Shown piece by piece: positions 17,225-25,232 of a stretch of DNA of 25,721 bases. Positions within the stretch are counted from its first letter, which is position 1; every line of letters begins with the position of its first letter. The notes below the pieces were generated by a model, which saw only the letters and a list, made by a program, of their open reading frames with translations, was not told the DNA's origin and searched no databases. Made by a program: the position numbers and the translations under genes. This DNA comes from Chitinophaga pinensis (GTDB lineage: Bacteria; Planctomycetota; Phycisphaerae; Phycisphaerales; SM1A02): positions 1 through 25,721 of the forward strand of contig CALQCP020000011.1 of the NCBI GenBank assembly GCA_943329105.2. Reading direction: 5' to 3'.

Positions 17225-18106
17225 TTAGGGGGTCGCCGCTCCAGGGTTTGTCTTGACATCGGCGACCGGCTTTTTGGCCGGCGGGGTCGATGGGGACTCT
17301 GGGGAACCGCCATCAGCAGGTCCCTTGACCTGATTAGCCAACTCTCGTTCAAGAACCTCCCGCGTAATAATCACGCGCGTTCGATAGATCAAGGGCTCCG
17401 TGGTGGCTCTTATTGAGTCGGTCCAATTCTGAGGAGACACCCGAAAGATAACGTGGAATTTGTCAGCGGGTCGGAGGAGCATTGCCGTCATCTCCTTCTC
17501 GCACAGATTCAACTTCTGGATCTTCAATGTTTCCGAGGAAATGACTTGGCCACCAGAGAGCACCACGCGAGCATCATCACGCTTCAACCAGGTTCGCGCT
17601 ACCGAGGGACCCTCGAAGACCTGCACCTGCCACTCGTAGAGTATCGGGTAGTCCGTGAGTGACAGCGGAACAGTTGACGGGCCTGCCTTCTCTCGCGTGA
17701 TACCGACGATCTCATCTGCGTTCGCCTTTGTTGACGCGCCAATATAAGGGCGCCCCGGAGGGTCTGTCACCACCATTCGCTCTGTGGATGAGCCGAACAA
17801 TTTGCCCGACTTTGACTCAGTACATGAGTAGACAAACCAACGATCCACACTGTCATATACGCCGAGTTCTAACTTGAACTCCAGGCATCCCCCTTTGGTA
17901 CGCCAGTACTCCGTCGTGGTGCCGTCTGCTAGCTTTCCGCTCTTTAGATCGATAGAGAGGGCGCACGACTTCCACTCAGATCTCTTGTCGATAAGCTCCC
18001 AATTGCGCTTCTGACCCTCACCCGAACTGCACCCATATAGGCAGAGCGATAGCAAGGGCGCGATAAACTTGATTCCCGCGGTTCTCAACTTATGCATGGC
18101 TTTCAT
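17225..18106 (-). CDS. lipoprotein of unknown family
   Basis: 293 aa. A type II signal peptide has a basic start, hydrophobic core and lipobox LYGC (23-26), so Cys26 should be lipidated; Ser at +2 suggests outer-membrane rather than inner-membrane retention by the rule known from enterobacteria. The mature part is beta-rich with several cysteines (including Cys in WKSCAL, GGCLEF, YSCTES and LNLCEKE), which could form disulfides. The last ~45 residues are Pro/Lys-rich and disordered. GAGG lies about 4 nt before the ATG. It starts 19 nt after the large GTPase-fusion gene, a pairing that recalls TssM/TssJ in type VI secretion, but no TssJ sequence motif is recognised. A role as the outer-membrane contact of the membrane complex is a guess. 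Confidence 0.75.
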   Translation of the reverse strand: MKAMHKLRTAGIKFIAPLLSLCLYGCSSGEGQKRNWELIDKRSEWKSCALSIDLKSGKLADGTTTEYWRTKGGCLEFKLELGVYDSVDRWFVYSCTESKSGKLFGSSTERMVVTDPPGRPYIGASTKANADEIVGITREKAGPSTVPLSLTDYPILYEWQVQVFEGPSVARTWLKRDDARVVLSGGQVISSETLKIQKLNLCEKEMTAMLLRPADKFHVIFRVSPQNWTDSIRATTEPLIYRTRVIITREVLERELANQVKGPADGGSPESPSTPPAKKPVADVKTNPGAATP

Positions 18107-18125
18107 ACTACCTCAACCGCCGCGA

Positions 18126-21100
18126 CTATTTAGGTTCAGGCGGCTTCGGTACCGCAAATTGCTCAACAGCGACCGCGAGCGACCCAGGCACTACGTCCAA
18201 TGCAGGTCTAACGCCGATGTCCGATGCGTTTTCAACGCCAGGCCTGATGGCCTCGGTTGGGAACAGGTTGCTGCCCCCGAGAGGGGCCGTCCGATCAGAC
18301 GCCCACTCCCGAACTCCGAATGCCATCCCCACATATTCAGCTGGAGGGCCCGTCACATCTTCGAATTCGCGCAATGCCGCCGCACTGTCATCTCGCGCCC
18401 AACGGTCCTTATGCTGCTTTTCATTGCGGCGCAAAAGAATTGCCTCCTTGACTGGCTGTGAAATCCCCGATGCGGCAAGATTCCATTCGTCAAACGTCGG
18501 CAAGCGAAGCCCAGCGAGAGACACAACTGCCATCGCGTCTTCGCGATTACGAAGTGATAGATGGGTTCTCAGGTCAATTTGCTTGGTCTCATCGACCATT
18601 GATGTAGGCGCAAGCCCACTTGGTGGCTTGCTAGCACCTTTGTTGTCCAATGGGAATGACGCTCGTCTACATGCTTTCGACCATGGTTGCTGGGAAGCCG
18701 GCGCCATCGACTTCACCGCGCCCGCGACGTCGTCAATCGTCCATTCGCACTGTGAAAGCCACACCATGCACTGATCCCGATCGCCCACAAACTTCATCAC
18801 AGGCTTCAAGTTCCACCGCTTGATAGAGTCCAAATGAGCGCGAATATCCAGAACAAGCGAATGAAGTTTGGCGGACGGGCAGTTGTCCCCGGCAGCTACT
18901 TCGATCAGAATGTCGTAACCGGGATCTTTGGTGTCGCCGCGATACAGGCTGTCATATGCGCGCTTCAAAAGCGTCCTGAGAAGAAGAGGCCCCGAGTCAA
19001 CCACCTGCTCACTTGATTCCATTCCTTGAGCAGCATTGAGCCATGCGGTCAACTTCCGGATTTCTACGGCTCGCTCCGCGACACGCTTATCAATTGATGC
19101 CTTAATTGCCGATGCTTGTACGCGCTCAATGGAATCCTGCGCTACTTCTACCGGATCAAGACCATTCTGCCGCAGTCCGGCCATCAACGCGACCGTGTCT
19201 TCTACACCGAACGAACTGAGGTCGAGGCCTTTGATGAGCCCGCGCGCCATAGCCTGACGCTCTGGCATCTGCATCCCTGGAATCTTTGCAATGTTTTCTA
19301 GGATCGGTCCAACTAACCGAGCAGCGGCCTTCGACGAGGATATTCGCGGCAACACCCAGTCCGGCAATGGCTTGGAAGCCGAGTCTTTGGCTACTGCTAC
19401 AAACTTGGTGCACACTTCGTTGGCCACTGGAGACGGCTTTAACAGCGCCTCGGCAAATCCAATAGTCGCATCAATGTCTTCCACTTTGACGCGCACAGCA
19501 GCAGGAATTCGTGCATTAGAGGCTCGAAGCAATTTGTCTTGGCGACGGGCGACCGCCACCTCCTCTCCGCTTTGGAACTGAGATTTGTGCAATTGCGAAT
19601 CTAAAATCGCAACGGCCAAGCCCTGCTGCTCGAGCCATACAGGACCAAGTCCAATATCGATAGGCGAATCAGTAACTGCCATTCCGGCTGGTTTGATACT
19701 CACGACCGCCTGTGGAACAACTACATCAAATGACTCGCGCACCGCGGTTTCCGTGGCCGGAGACATGAATCCGTCAGCTGCCAACAACCGTAACGCCTTG
19801 GCCCGTTCGGACACTGCTCGAAGCAAGGGACGAAGGTCCTTTAGCGGCTTGGTCAGCCAGACGTCGCCGCCCAAATCGATTGCAACGAATTCCGCCTCAG
19901 TTGGATCGAGCAATTCTGGCCACTTGCTTTGCGCGTCGATTCGTGCACGTAACTCTGCCGATCGAGGGGCGCCGAAAACATCCTTGGCGAATATGGACAA
20001 CCAATCAGCCACCTTACGGGCGCAGTACTCCCTACGCACTTGATCCGCTGCGGGCCATGGCTGCGTTCGAGAGAGTTCCTTTGACACCCCGGCGAGTGGC
20101 CCACTTGGATTCTCCCGAATCGCCAGTACAGATTGTTTCTCTACGGCCTGAGCTACCAATGAACTTGCAACGACCAACGCTGGACCGTCATCACTGGCTA
20201 GCGCGTCGTGCATTGCAGCACGTATCTCCGCCAATTCATGTGGACGCCCAGCGAGGCGCTGACGAACTTCGGACGAACCAATTGATAAGTCAATCTCTCC
20301 GCTGATCAATCGTTGGAGATTGGGGTCTGATCCTCCAACCAATACTCCTGGTGCACCAACATCACCAGCTTCGCCGGTTTGCATCCAACCGAGTACCGCC
20401 CTTAAATTGGCGCCCTGCTTCGCCCAATCATCCGCACTCTTCTCTTCAATCGCAAACTTTGCCGATCGCAAGTCGTGGACGAATTGCTGTATCTGCATCG
20501 CAGTCGTGCCTTCGAGATGAATGATCAGCTGTGATGGCTGCTTCCCAGTGCGTATGAATGCTTCGATCTCCCGACCAGACCGATCTTGAACGAACACGGC
20601 TGCCTGGCTTCCAAACAAGCCCTTTCCATCCGCAGCGATGATTTCGTCCTCAAGTTGGCGAATTTTCTCGTTGTCGCCCTGATCGGCAGAAGATGCGCTT
20701 ACCCACTTCTCGCGGAGTCGTAATCGGTTGGAGCTATATACGTCGTAGCGGTCCTGCGATAATGCGCGCTCAACACGCGCCCATGGCACGTTGTCGATCC
20801 ATTCGAGTGCTGACATGGCGTCAGAAAAACGCGGCGGGCTTGAGTTGAGCGCGCTCTGAAATCGAGCCTCGCCCAACCAGACCAAAAAGGGGCCTGTTAG
20901 GAAAAACACAGTTGCAAGGAGTGCTGCAGCCATTCCAAATCGGCGCAGACGTCCGCGCATCCGCCATCGAAATGACCGCTCCAGTGCGTCCTCAAGGGAC
21001 TCGTAAACCATTGCAGTCTTCAATTTTTCCACTTCCGGAAAAATCGGATTCCCGCGAGACGCCGCGAAGGACCGGCCGTACGGAGCACACATAAACAAAC

Positions 21101-22097
21101 GGAGTGAAACTCCAGGGAGTGCAGATAGGTCGGATAGATCTTCTGCTGCCTTGGGTGCATGGCAACGCAAGAAGTCTGCGGCAGCGGCTTCTTGTAAATC
21201 AGCGTCCGCGCAAGCTTCAGCGGCACTGCAGAGATCATTCAATCGAAACACGATCGCGCCGTCGGGCGTAGTTCCGAGATGCGAAGCCAGCCATGCCCGC
21301 CCAGGTCGCGCTACAAGACGAGCAACCGCGCTGTCGCCTGACGGAATGGATATGCGATCAAGACTTCCGGCATCCTTCAACTGGTCACGCTTGGTGATAA
21401 GGAACGTGACGAAAATTGGATCAGACTTTCCGCGGCCAAATTTCTCCATCTCCGCGATCAATCGGCGAAGACCCATTGCCGCAGTCTTGATGGAGTTCTC
21501 AACGGATGCTTCGTCGAGTCCCGATCGACGACCTTCCGCGCCGAAGGAGCCGCCCGTAGTACCCCCCGCGCCATCGACACTCGCCAAGAAGATCAATTCA
21601 TCGCATTGCTTCAGGTACTCCCAGAACTGCGCGAACGCCGCGCGCTCCTTGTCAGACGCCGGATCTTGACCACGGGCGAGGCGACCAATGGTCTCGCCCG
21701 CGATCTCGGGAATCACTACCCAGCGCTGAGACTGAAATGGCAGCCAGCGCACCCACCGCCGCGACATGCGACAAAGCTGTGCAGGACGAAACTCACCAAC
21801 GGGCGTGGCTGGTTGCGCCATTCCTTGCGTACCAGTCAAGCGCTCGAAGTCCAACCCGACAGCAGACATGCGCCAAGGATGTACACCAGCAGTGTTTCCC
21901 GTCTCAACCTTCAAGGCATAGAGAAAGCTGGTCTTTCCGCTATTGGGAAATCCGAGCAAAGCGACAGCCTCACCACGTCGGGCTCGCACACTCACCGTAC
22001 GAGCAGTCGATGTGGGCGAGAACGAAGGGGCCGAAGATTCGGGTGACTTTACGGTTGGTTCCGGTGAAAGTCCGGGGCGGTCTAGTGGCTTACTCAT
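18126..22097 (-). CDS. GTPase / TM / helical region / FGE-like domain fusion
   Basis: 1323 aa. After a Ser/Pro-rich start, a P-loop GTPase domain shows G1 GFPNSGKT (49-56), an unusual G3 with Glu131-Ile-Ala-Gly134-Glu in place of DxxG, and G4 TKRD (235-238). One TM segment lies at about 388-408 after a basic cluster. About 690 helical residues follow, then a formylglycine-generating-enzyme/sulfatase-modifying (FGE, C-type lectin-like) domain from about 1100: CEWTIDD near 1117, RLPTFDEW (1198-1205), FGVREW (1260-1265), LGGSN and IGVRPAL near 1294. These match the FGE signatures EVT, RLPTEAEW, GNVWEW, RGGS and GFR. The catalytic cysteines expected after RGGS are absent, so it is probably a binding domain. 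The GTPase should be cytoplasmic and the FGE-like end extracytoplasmic. An upstream TTG (22103) is possible, but AGGAG 8 nt before the ATG at 22097 decides the start. Confidence 0.85.
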   Translation of the reverse strand: MSKPLDRPGLSPEPTVKSPESSAPSFSPTSTARTVSVRARRGEAVALLGFPNSGKTSFLYALKVETGNTAGVHPWRMSAVGLDFERLTGTQGMAQPATPVGEFRPAQLCRMSRRWVRWLPFQSQRWVVIPEIAGETIGRLARGQDPASDKERAAFAQFWEYLKQCDELIFLASVDGAGGTTGGSFGAEGRRSGLDEASVENSIKTAAMGLRRLIAEMEKFGRGKSDPIFVTFLITKRDQLKDAGSLDRISIPSGDSAVARLVARPGRAWLASHLGTTPDGAIVFRLNDLCSAAEACADADLQEAAAADFLRCHAPKAAEDLSDLSALPGVSLRLFMCAPYGRSFAASRGNPIFPEVEKLKTAMVYESLEDALERSFRWRMRGRLRRFGMAAALLATVFFLTGPFLVWLGEARFQSALNSSPPRFSDAMSALEWIDNVPWARVERALSQDRYDVYSSNRLRLREKWVSASSADQGDNEKIRQLEDEIIAADGKGLFGSQAAVFVQDRSGREIEAFIRTGKQPSQLIIHLEGTTAMQIQQFVHDLRSAKFAIEEKSADDWAKQGANLRAVLGWMQTGEAGDVGAPGVLVGGSDPNLQRLISGEIDLSIGSSEVRQRLAGRPHELAEIRAAMHDALASDDGPALVVASSLVAQAVEKQSVLAIRENPSGPLAGVSKELSRTQPWPAADQVRREYCARKVADWLSIFAKDVFGAPRSAELRARIDAQSKWPELLDPTEAEFVAIDLGGDVWLTKPLKDLRPLLRAVSERAKALRLLAADGFMSPATETAVRESFDVVVPQAVVSIKPAGMAVTDSPIDIGLGPVWLEQQGLAVAILDSQLHKSQFQSGEEVAVARRQDKLLRASNARIPAAVRVKVEDIDATIGFAEALLKPSPVANEVCTKFVAVAKDSASKPLPDWVLPRISSSKAAARLVGPILENIAKIPGMQMPERQAMARGLIKGLDLSSFGVEDTVALMAGLRQNGLDPVEVAQDSIERVQASAIKASIDKRVAERAVEIRKLTAWLNAAQGMESSEQVVDSGPLLLRTLLKRAYDSLYRGDTKDPGYDILIEVAAGDNCPSAKLHSLVLDIRAHLDSIKRWNLKPVMKFVGDRDQCMVWLSQCEWTIDDVAGAVKSMAPASQQPWSKACRRASFPLDNKGASKPPSGLAPTSMVDETKQIDLRTHLSLRNREDAMAVVSLAGLRLPTFDEWNLAASGISQPVKEAILLRRNEKQHKDRWARDDSAAALREFEDVTGPPAEYVGMAFGVREWASDRTAPLGGSNLFPTEAIRPGVENASDIGVRPALDVVPGSLAVAVEQFAVPKPPEPK

Positions 22098-22099
22098 AT

Positions 22100-22735
22100 T
22101 CAACGCTCCTGTGGATTACGACGTGCCAAACAGTGCCAAGCGCGATCTGCTGCAGCCGCAGACTTGGAAAAATCTTGCTCTGCGGCCACCGCCCGTGCGA
22201 GCGTTGCAAACTCTGCCTCCGCTACACGACTCGGACTGACGCTCGGTGCTGCGCGCGCAGATCCAGGGAAGCATGGGACTTCACCTGGCTTCAAATCAGT
22301 TTCGAAAATTCGACTGAGTGCATCATGGTCCGGGCGAACGCCGGAACTCTCTTTCTCAAACTCCGCTAAAGCGCATAGGAACATGGTAGTTCTCCCCAAC
22401 TCAGCATCAGCTGCGAGGCGCTCGCTCGCGAGCTCTGCACAGATACCCTCAATGCGCCTCCATGTAGGAAGCTCGACCCCCCACATCACCGCTTCGTTTG
22501 CACCAGACACAAGCGCCGCAAGGACGCCGCGTCGACGGTCTGGGTCAAGTACTGCTGACTTAGCCAGCTCCTGGACAATTGCGTGAATCAGCAGCGATCC
22601 CGGATCGTTTGTTGCGCTCCCGTCTACCGCGTAGGCGATCTGCGCAGCACGCTGCATATCCGCCGACTCCGGCTCCCCGGAACCGACTAGCCCATTCAGT
22701 AGTGCAACAGATAAATCTAAAGTTTCATTCGCCAC
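22100..22735 (-). CDS. small helical protein of unknown function
   Basis: 211 aa from a GTG. It is almost all alpha helix with Ala/Glu-rich segments, no signal peptide, no TM segment and no motif I recognise, so it is probably cytoplasmic. It overlaps the 829-aa gene by 11 nt and ends 2 nt before the start of the 1323-aa GTPase fusion, so translation is likely coupled on both sides. This tight packing argues for a stoichiometric partner of one of those two large proteins. Two GTG codons are in frame (22741 and 22735); AGGAG at 22743-22747 is 7 nt from the second and only 1 nt from the first, so 22735 is preferred. Confidence 0.75.
   Translation of the reverse strand: MANETLDLSVALLNGLVGSGEPESADMQRAAQIAYAVDGSATNDPGSLLIHAIVQELAKSAVLDPDRRRGVLAALVSGANEAVMWGVELPTWRRIEGICAELASERLAADAELGRTTMFLCALAEFEKESSGVRPDHDALSRIFETDLKPGEVPCFPGSARAAPSVSPSRVAEAEFATLARAVAAEQDFSKSAAAADRAWHCLARRNPQER
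22106..22110 (-). promoter_or_regulatory. Shine-Dalgarno deciding the start of the GTPase/FGE-like fusion
   Basis: AGGAG on the minus strand, 8 nt before the ATG at 22097 and only 2 nt from the in-frame TTG at 22103. It supports the ATG. Confidence 0.8.
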
Positions 22736-25214
22736 TGCCACGCTCCTGCAGAATCACTATCAGCGGATGCGTCTCAAACGGATCAAGGGGCGGTGCAGAT
22801 TTCTCGGAAAGGCGTGCATCCTGCCACACATCGTTACATTTCCCAGCATTTCCACCCAATGATCTCAGTGCTGTAGAGAGTTCCGACGTGCGCAATGGGC
22901 GAATGCGTAACAACGTGGCTGACCGCGGTGCTCCGCCGGGAGTGTCGGGCCATCGCACGCCATCAGGAAAGGACTTCATCTCCCATTCCAAACGTTCCAG
23001 ATATTCACGAGCCATCATCGCGGAAATCTGAGCCGGGTCATCCGTTACCGATGTCTCGGGCCCTGGGGTTCCTGGAACCACGCGGCGGAACTCCCTCTGC
23101 GTTACCAAACGAGCCCACTTCCCGTTGGAATCAACCGCTGAATCGGCGAACCGGACCCATGGCGCACCAACAACCTGCGCGCCAGATAGTTCCATCACAC
23201 GCGGGCGACCGCGAACATTTGCAGCCAACGGGCCGCCAGTGGCAATTGGCCCGTCCGGCGCGCCTTCGACAAACGTTGCGGCCAGTGCCCCGAATACAAG
23301 AAATGCCGCCACGGACCAGCACACTATCGCGCGTTTACCCCACATCGAAGAGTCACAAAACGATCTCGGCAGGTCTACCCGAGATCGCTCCATGGACTGA
23401 AGTACCTCGCGGACATCAATCCGTCGAAACGCATCGAGCGTTCGCCAATGAGGCGCTGCAGCAGAGCTGACGCCCGATACACATTCTGCACATGCCCGAA
23501 CTAACGGAGTCACGCGCTCGCGATCGGCGGTTGAAAGAGACTGGTCGCCGATGAGTGCATCCGAAACGCGTTGAACAAATTTTTGGAAGTCCGCAGGCGC
23601 AAGACAGCCGACCTGAGTAGCGGCCTCAGCAAGGCGAAACTCGCGCGCTGGCTCCATGGCAACTTTGAACCATGCCGACCGGCGTGAGTCGCTCGCCCCG
23701 GGCTTGCTTGCCGTAACAATGTCGGCCAAGAAACGGCGATCATCGGCCGCAAGAGCCCCCCGTCCACCGTCCCAGGCGCTCTCGTCGCTCATCTTTGTCG
23801 CGCAGTACTTCACGAGCTCATAGAACCAGCCTCGACCGCATTCAAACGCCGCGCCACGCTCATCTGCGTCGATGATCTGTTGGATCTTGGGAGCAAGACC
23901 AGAAAGCGCAGTGGGCACCGGTGGCTTTCCGAATGTGGAGACCACAATTGCATTCAAGTCGCGCGAAGCAACTCCGGTTCGAAACTCTAAGGCATCACGG
24001 ATATACAACTCGCGCATCTGTCGATACCAAGGCATCAAGGGCGTTTGCTCAAATTCCCGAGTGGCCTGCACGTCGAGAGAGAGTTCGATCGCACCAAACA
24101 TTGCAGTAAACACCTCAACACCAAGATTGGCGCCTGCTGACTGCATTTCGGAAGTGAAAATTGCGCGCGCTTCGACCGAAGCCGCCAATGGCGCGAGCAT
24201 CGCCGGAAGCACCGACGCGCGACGATTCCGGTCTGAACCAAGCCGACGCATGACGGCCAACGCCGTCGCCGAGTGGGGACCAGATCCGAGCGCAGAGCGA
24301 TACATCCATGCCAACCATGGATCCGTCTGTTGTGCATACTCCGACTCGATCCGAGTGCGAAAGCGAATTTCTTCAGCGGTTACGGATACTCGTAGGCGAT
24401 CGGCGGCGGCGCGAAACGGACGGAGGCGAGCTAATGCATCGACATCCGGCTCCCGGTCAAACGTGGCAAACAGTGTCGGAGCGCCTGACTCTCCGCGCAA
24501 TTCTTCGCGCATCTGTTCAAATGAATTCCGATCGAACCCACAGGCGGCGATGATCTCGCCTTCGACCTTCCGGGCAGCACTGTCGTTATCTTCGTCATCC
24601 CTGCCTTCGAGCGATGCCACCGCCATGACAACACAGGCACGGATCTGTGAATGAATTCCCAACTGACCACCGGGGTGAAGCAGAACCATAGCGTTGCGTA
24701 CCGCCGATGCAATCTGATCCTTTAGCCAGTCCCCTGAACTCTCTTCCTGAAGTTGCGCAGCGTGACGCGACAGTAGCAGGCGCACGATTCGATGCGGCTG
24801 TATTCCTTGGGCCGCATCGAATTTCCCAGTAGCGAACCCTGCAACGACAGCTCGACGCTCCCGAGCGGGAATATCCCCCGCCAGTAGCCAGTCACCTGAC
24901 TGGCCACCATTCCAATCTAAAAGTGATGCTGCATAGAGGCGCGCAACAGCGGCGCCATATTCATCGAGTATCCGGTCAGAGATGCCCTGCGCCACCACAT
25001 GATCTATCGCTGCGACAATGTGGCCGCGAAAGTACCGTAACTTCCATCCTCGACGGTTGCAGTCGCGTGCCCGGTCTTCATTATGCAGAAGAATCAAAGC
25101 AAGCTTCGGGTCCGAAGCGAGTACGGCGGCGACCTCGGCGACCGAGACTCCGATGAGATCGTCGTGGTCGGTACCGTCCTGAATGAAGGATTTAATACGT
25201 GTATTGGTGGCCAT
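22725..25214 (-). CDS. helical single-pass membrane protein with possible degenerate FGE-like end
   Basis: 829 aa. Residues 1-620 are helical and cytoplasmic by topology; one TM segment lies at about 627-648 (VCWSVAAFLVFGALAATFV after a basic residue). The last ~160 residues resemble a worn FGE-like domain: VTQREF (704-709) for the EVT element, DDPAQIS followed by a helix, LRTSEL (774-779) for RLPTEAEW and CNDVWQD for GNVWEW. These elements are in the right order and roughly right spacing but each is weak, and I would put the chance at about even. The start is firm: GGAG lies 7 nt before the ATG, 18 nt after the upstream gene's stop. Overall shape parallels the 1018-aa plus-strand protein, but I see no clear sequence similarity. 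The family of the long N-terminal part is not recognised. Confidence 0.75.
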   Translation of the reverse strand: MATNTRIKSFIQDGTDHDDLIGVSVAEVAAVLASDPKLALILLHNEDRARDCNRRGWKLRYFRGHIVAAIDHVVAQGISDRILDEYGAAVARLYAASLLDWNGGQSGDWLLAGDIPARERRAVVAGFATGKFDAAQGIQPHRIVRLLLSRHAAQLQEESSGDWLKDQIASAVRNAMVLLHPGGQLGIHSQIRACVVMAVASLEGRDDEDNDSAARKVEGEIIAACGFDRNSFEQMREELRGESGAPTLFATFDREPDVDALARLRPFRAAADRLRVSVTAEEIRFRTRIESEYAQQTDPWLAWMYRSALGSGPHSATALAVMRRLGSDRNRRASVLPAMLAPLAASVEARAIFTSEMQSAGANLGVEVFTAMFGAIELSLDVQATREFEQTPLMPWYRQMRELYIRDALEFRTGVASRDLNAIVVSTFGKPPVPTALSGLAPKIQQIIDADERGAAFECGRGWFYELVKYCATKMSDESAWDGGRGALAADDRRFLADIVTASKPGASDSRRSAWFKVAMEPAREFRLAEAATQVGCLAPADFQKFVQRVSDALIGDQSLSTADRERVTPLVRACAECVSGVSSAAAPHWRTLDAFRRIDVREVLQSMERSRVDLPRSFCDSSMWGKRAIVCWSVAAFLVFGALAATFVEGAPDGPIATGGPLAANVRGRPRVMELSGAQVVGAPWVRFADSAVDSNGKWARLVTQREFRRVVPGTPGPETSVTDDPAQISAMMAREYLERLEWEMKSFPDGVRWPDTPGGAPRSATLLRIRPLRTSELSTALRSLGGNAGKCNDVWQDARLSEKSAPPLDPFETHPLIVILQERGSGE
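22743..22747 (-). promoter_or_regulatory. Shine-Dalgarno deciding the GTG start of the 211-aa gene
   Basis: AGGAG on the minus strand inside the end of the 829-aa gene, 7 nt before GTG 22735 and 1 nt from GTG 22741. It supports the downstream GTG. Confidence 0.75.
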
Positions 25215-25232
25215 AGGGATGCTCCACTGAAA

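Noticed and set aside
17221..17352. Upstream start for the 359-aa gene
   Set aside because: It would overlap the end of the lipoprotein gene by over 120 bases with a basic low-complexity peptide; ATG 17220 has AAGG upstream and a 4-nt gap.
18126..18800. Active formylglycine-generating enzyme for sulfatases
   Set aside because: No sulfatase gene nearby and no cysteines at the expected catalytic region.
17225..22097. Type VI secretion locus
   Set aside because: Only the GTPase-plus-lipoprotein layout is similar; no sheath, Hcp, VgrG, baseplate or ClpV-like gene is in the window and the GTPase lacks TssM motifs and TM arrangement.
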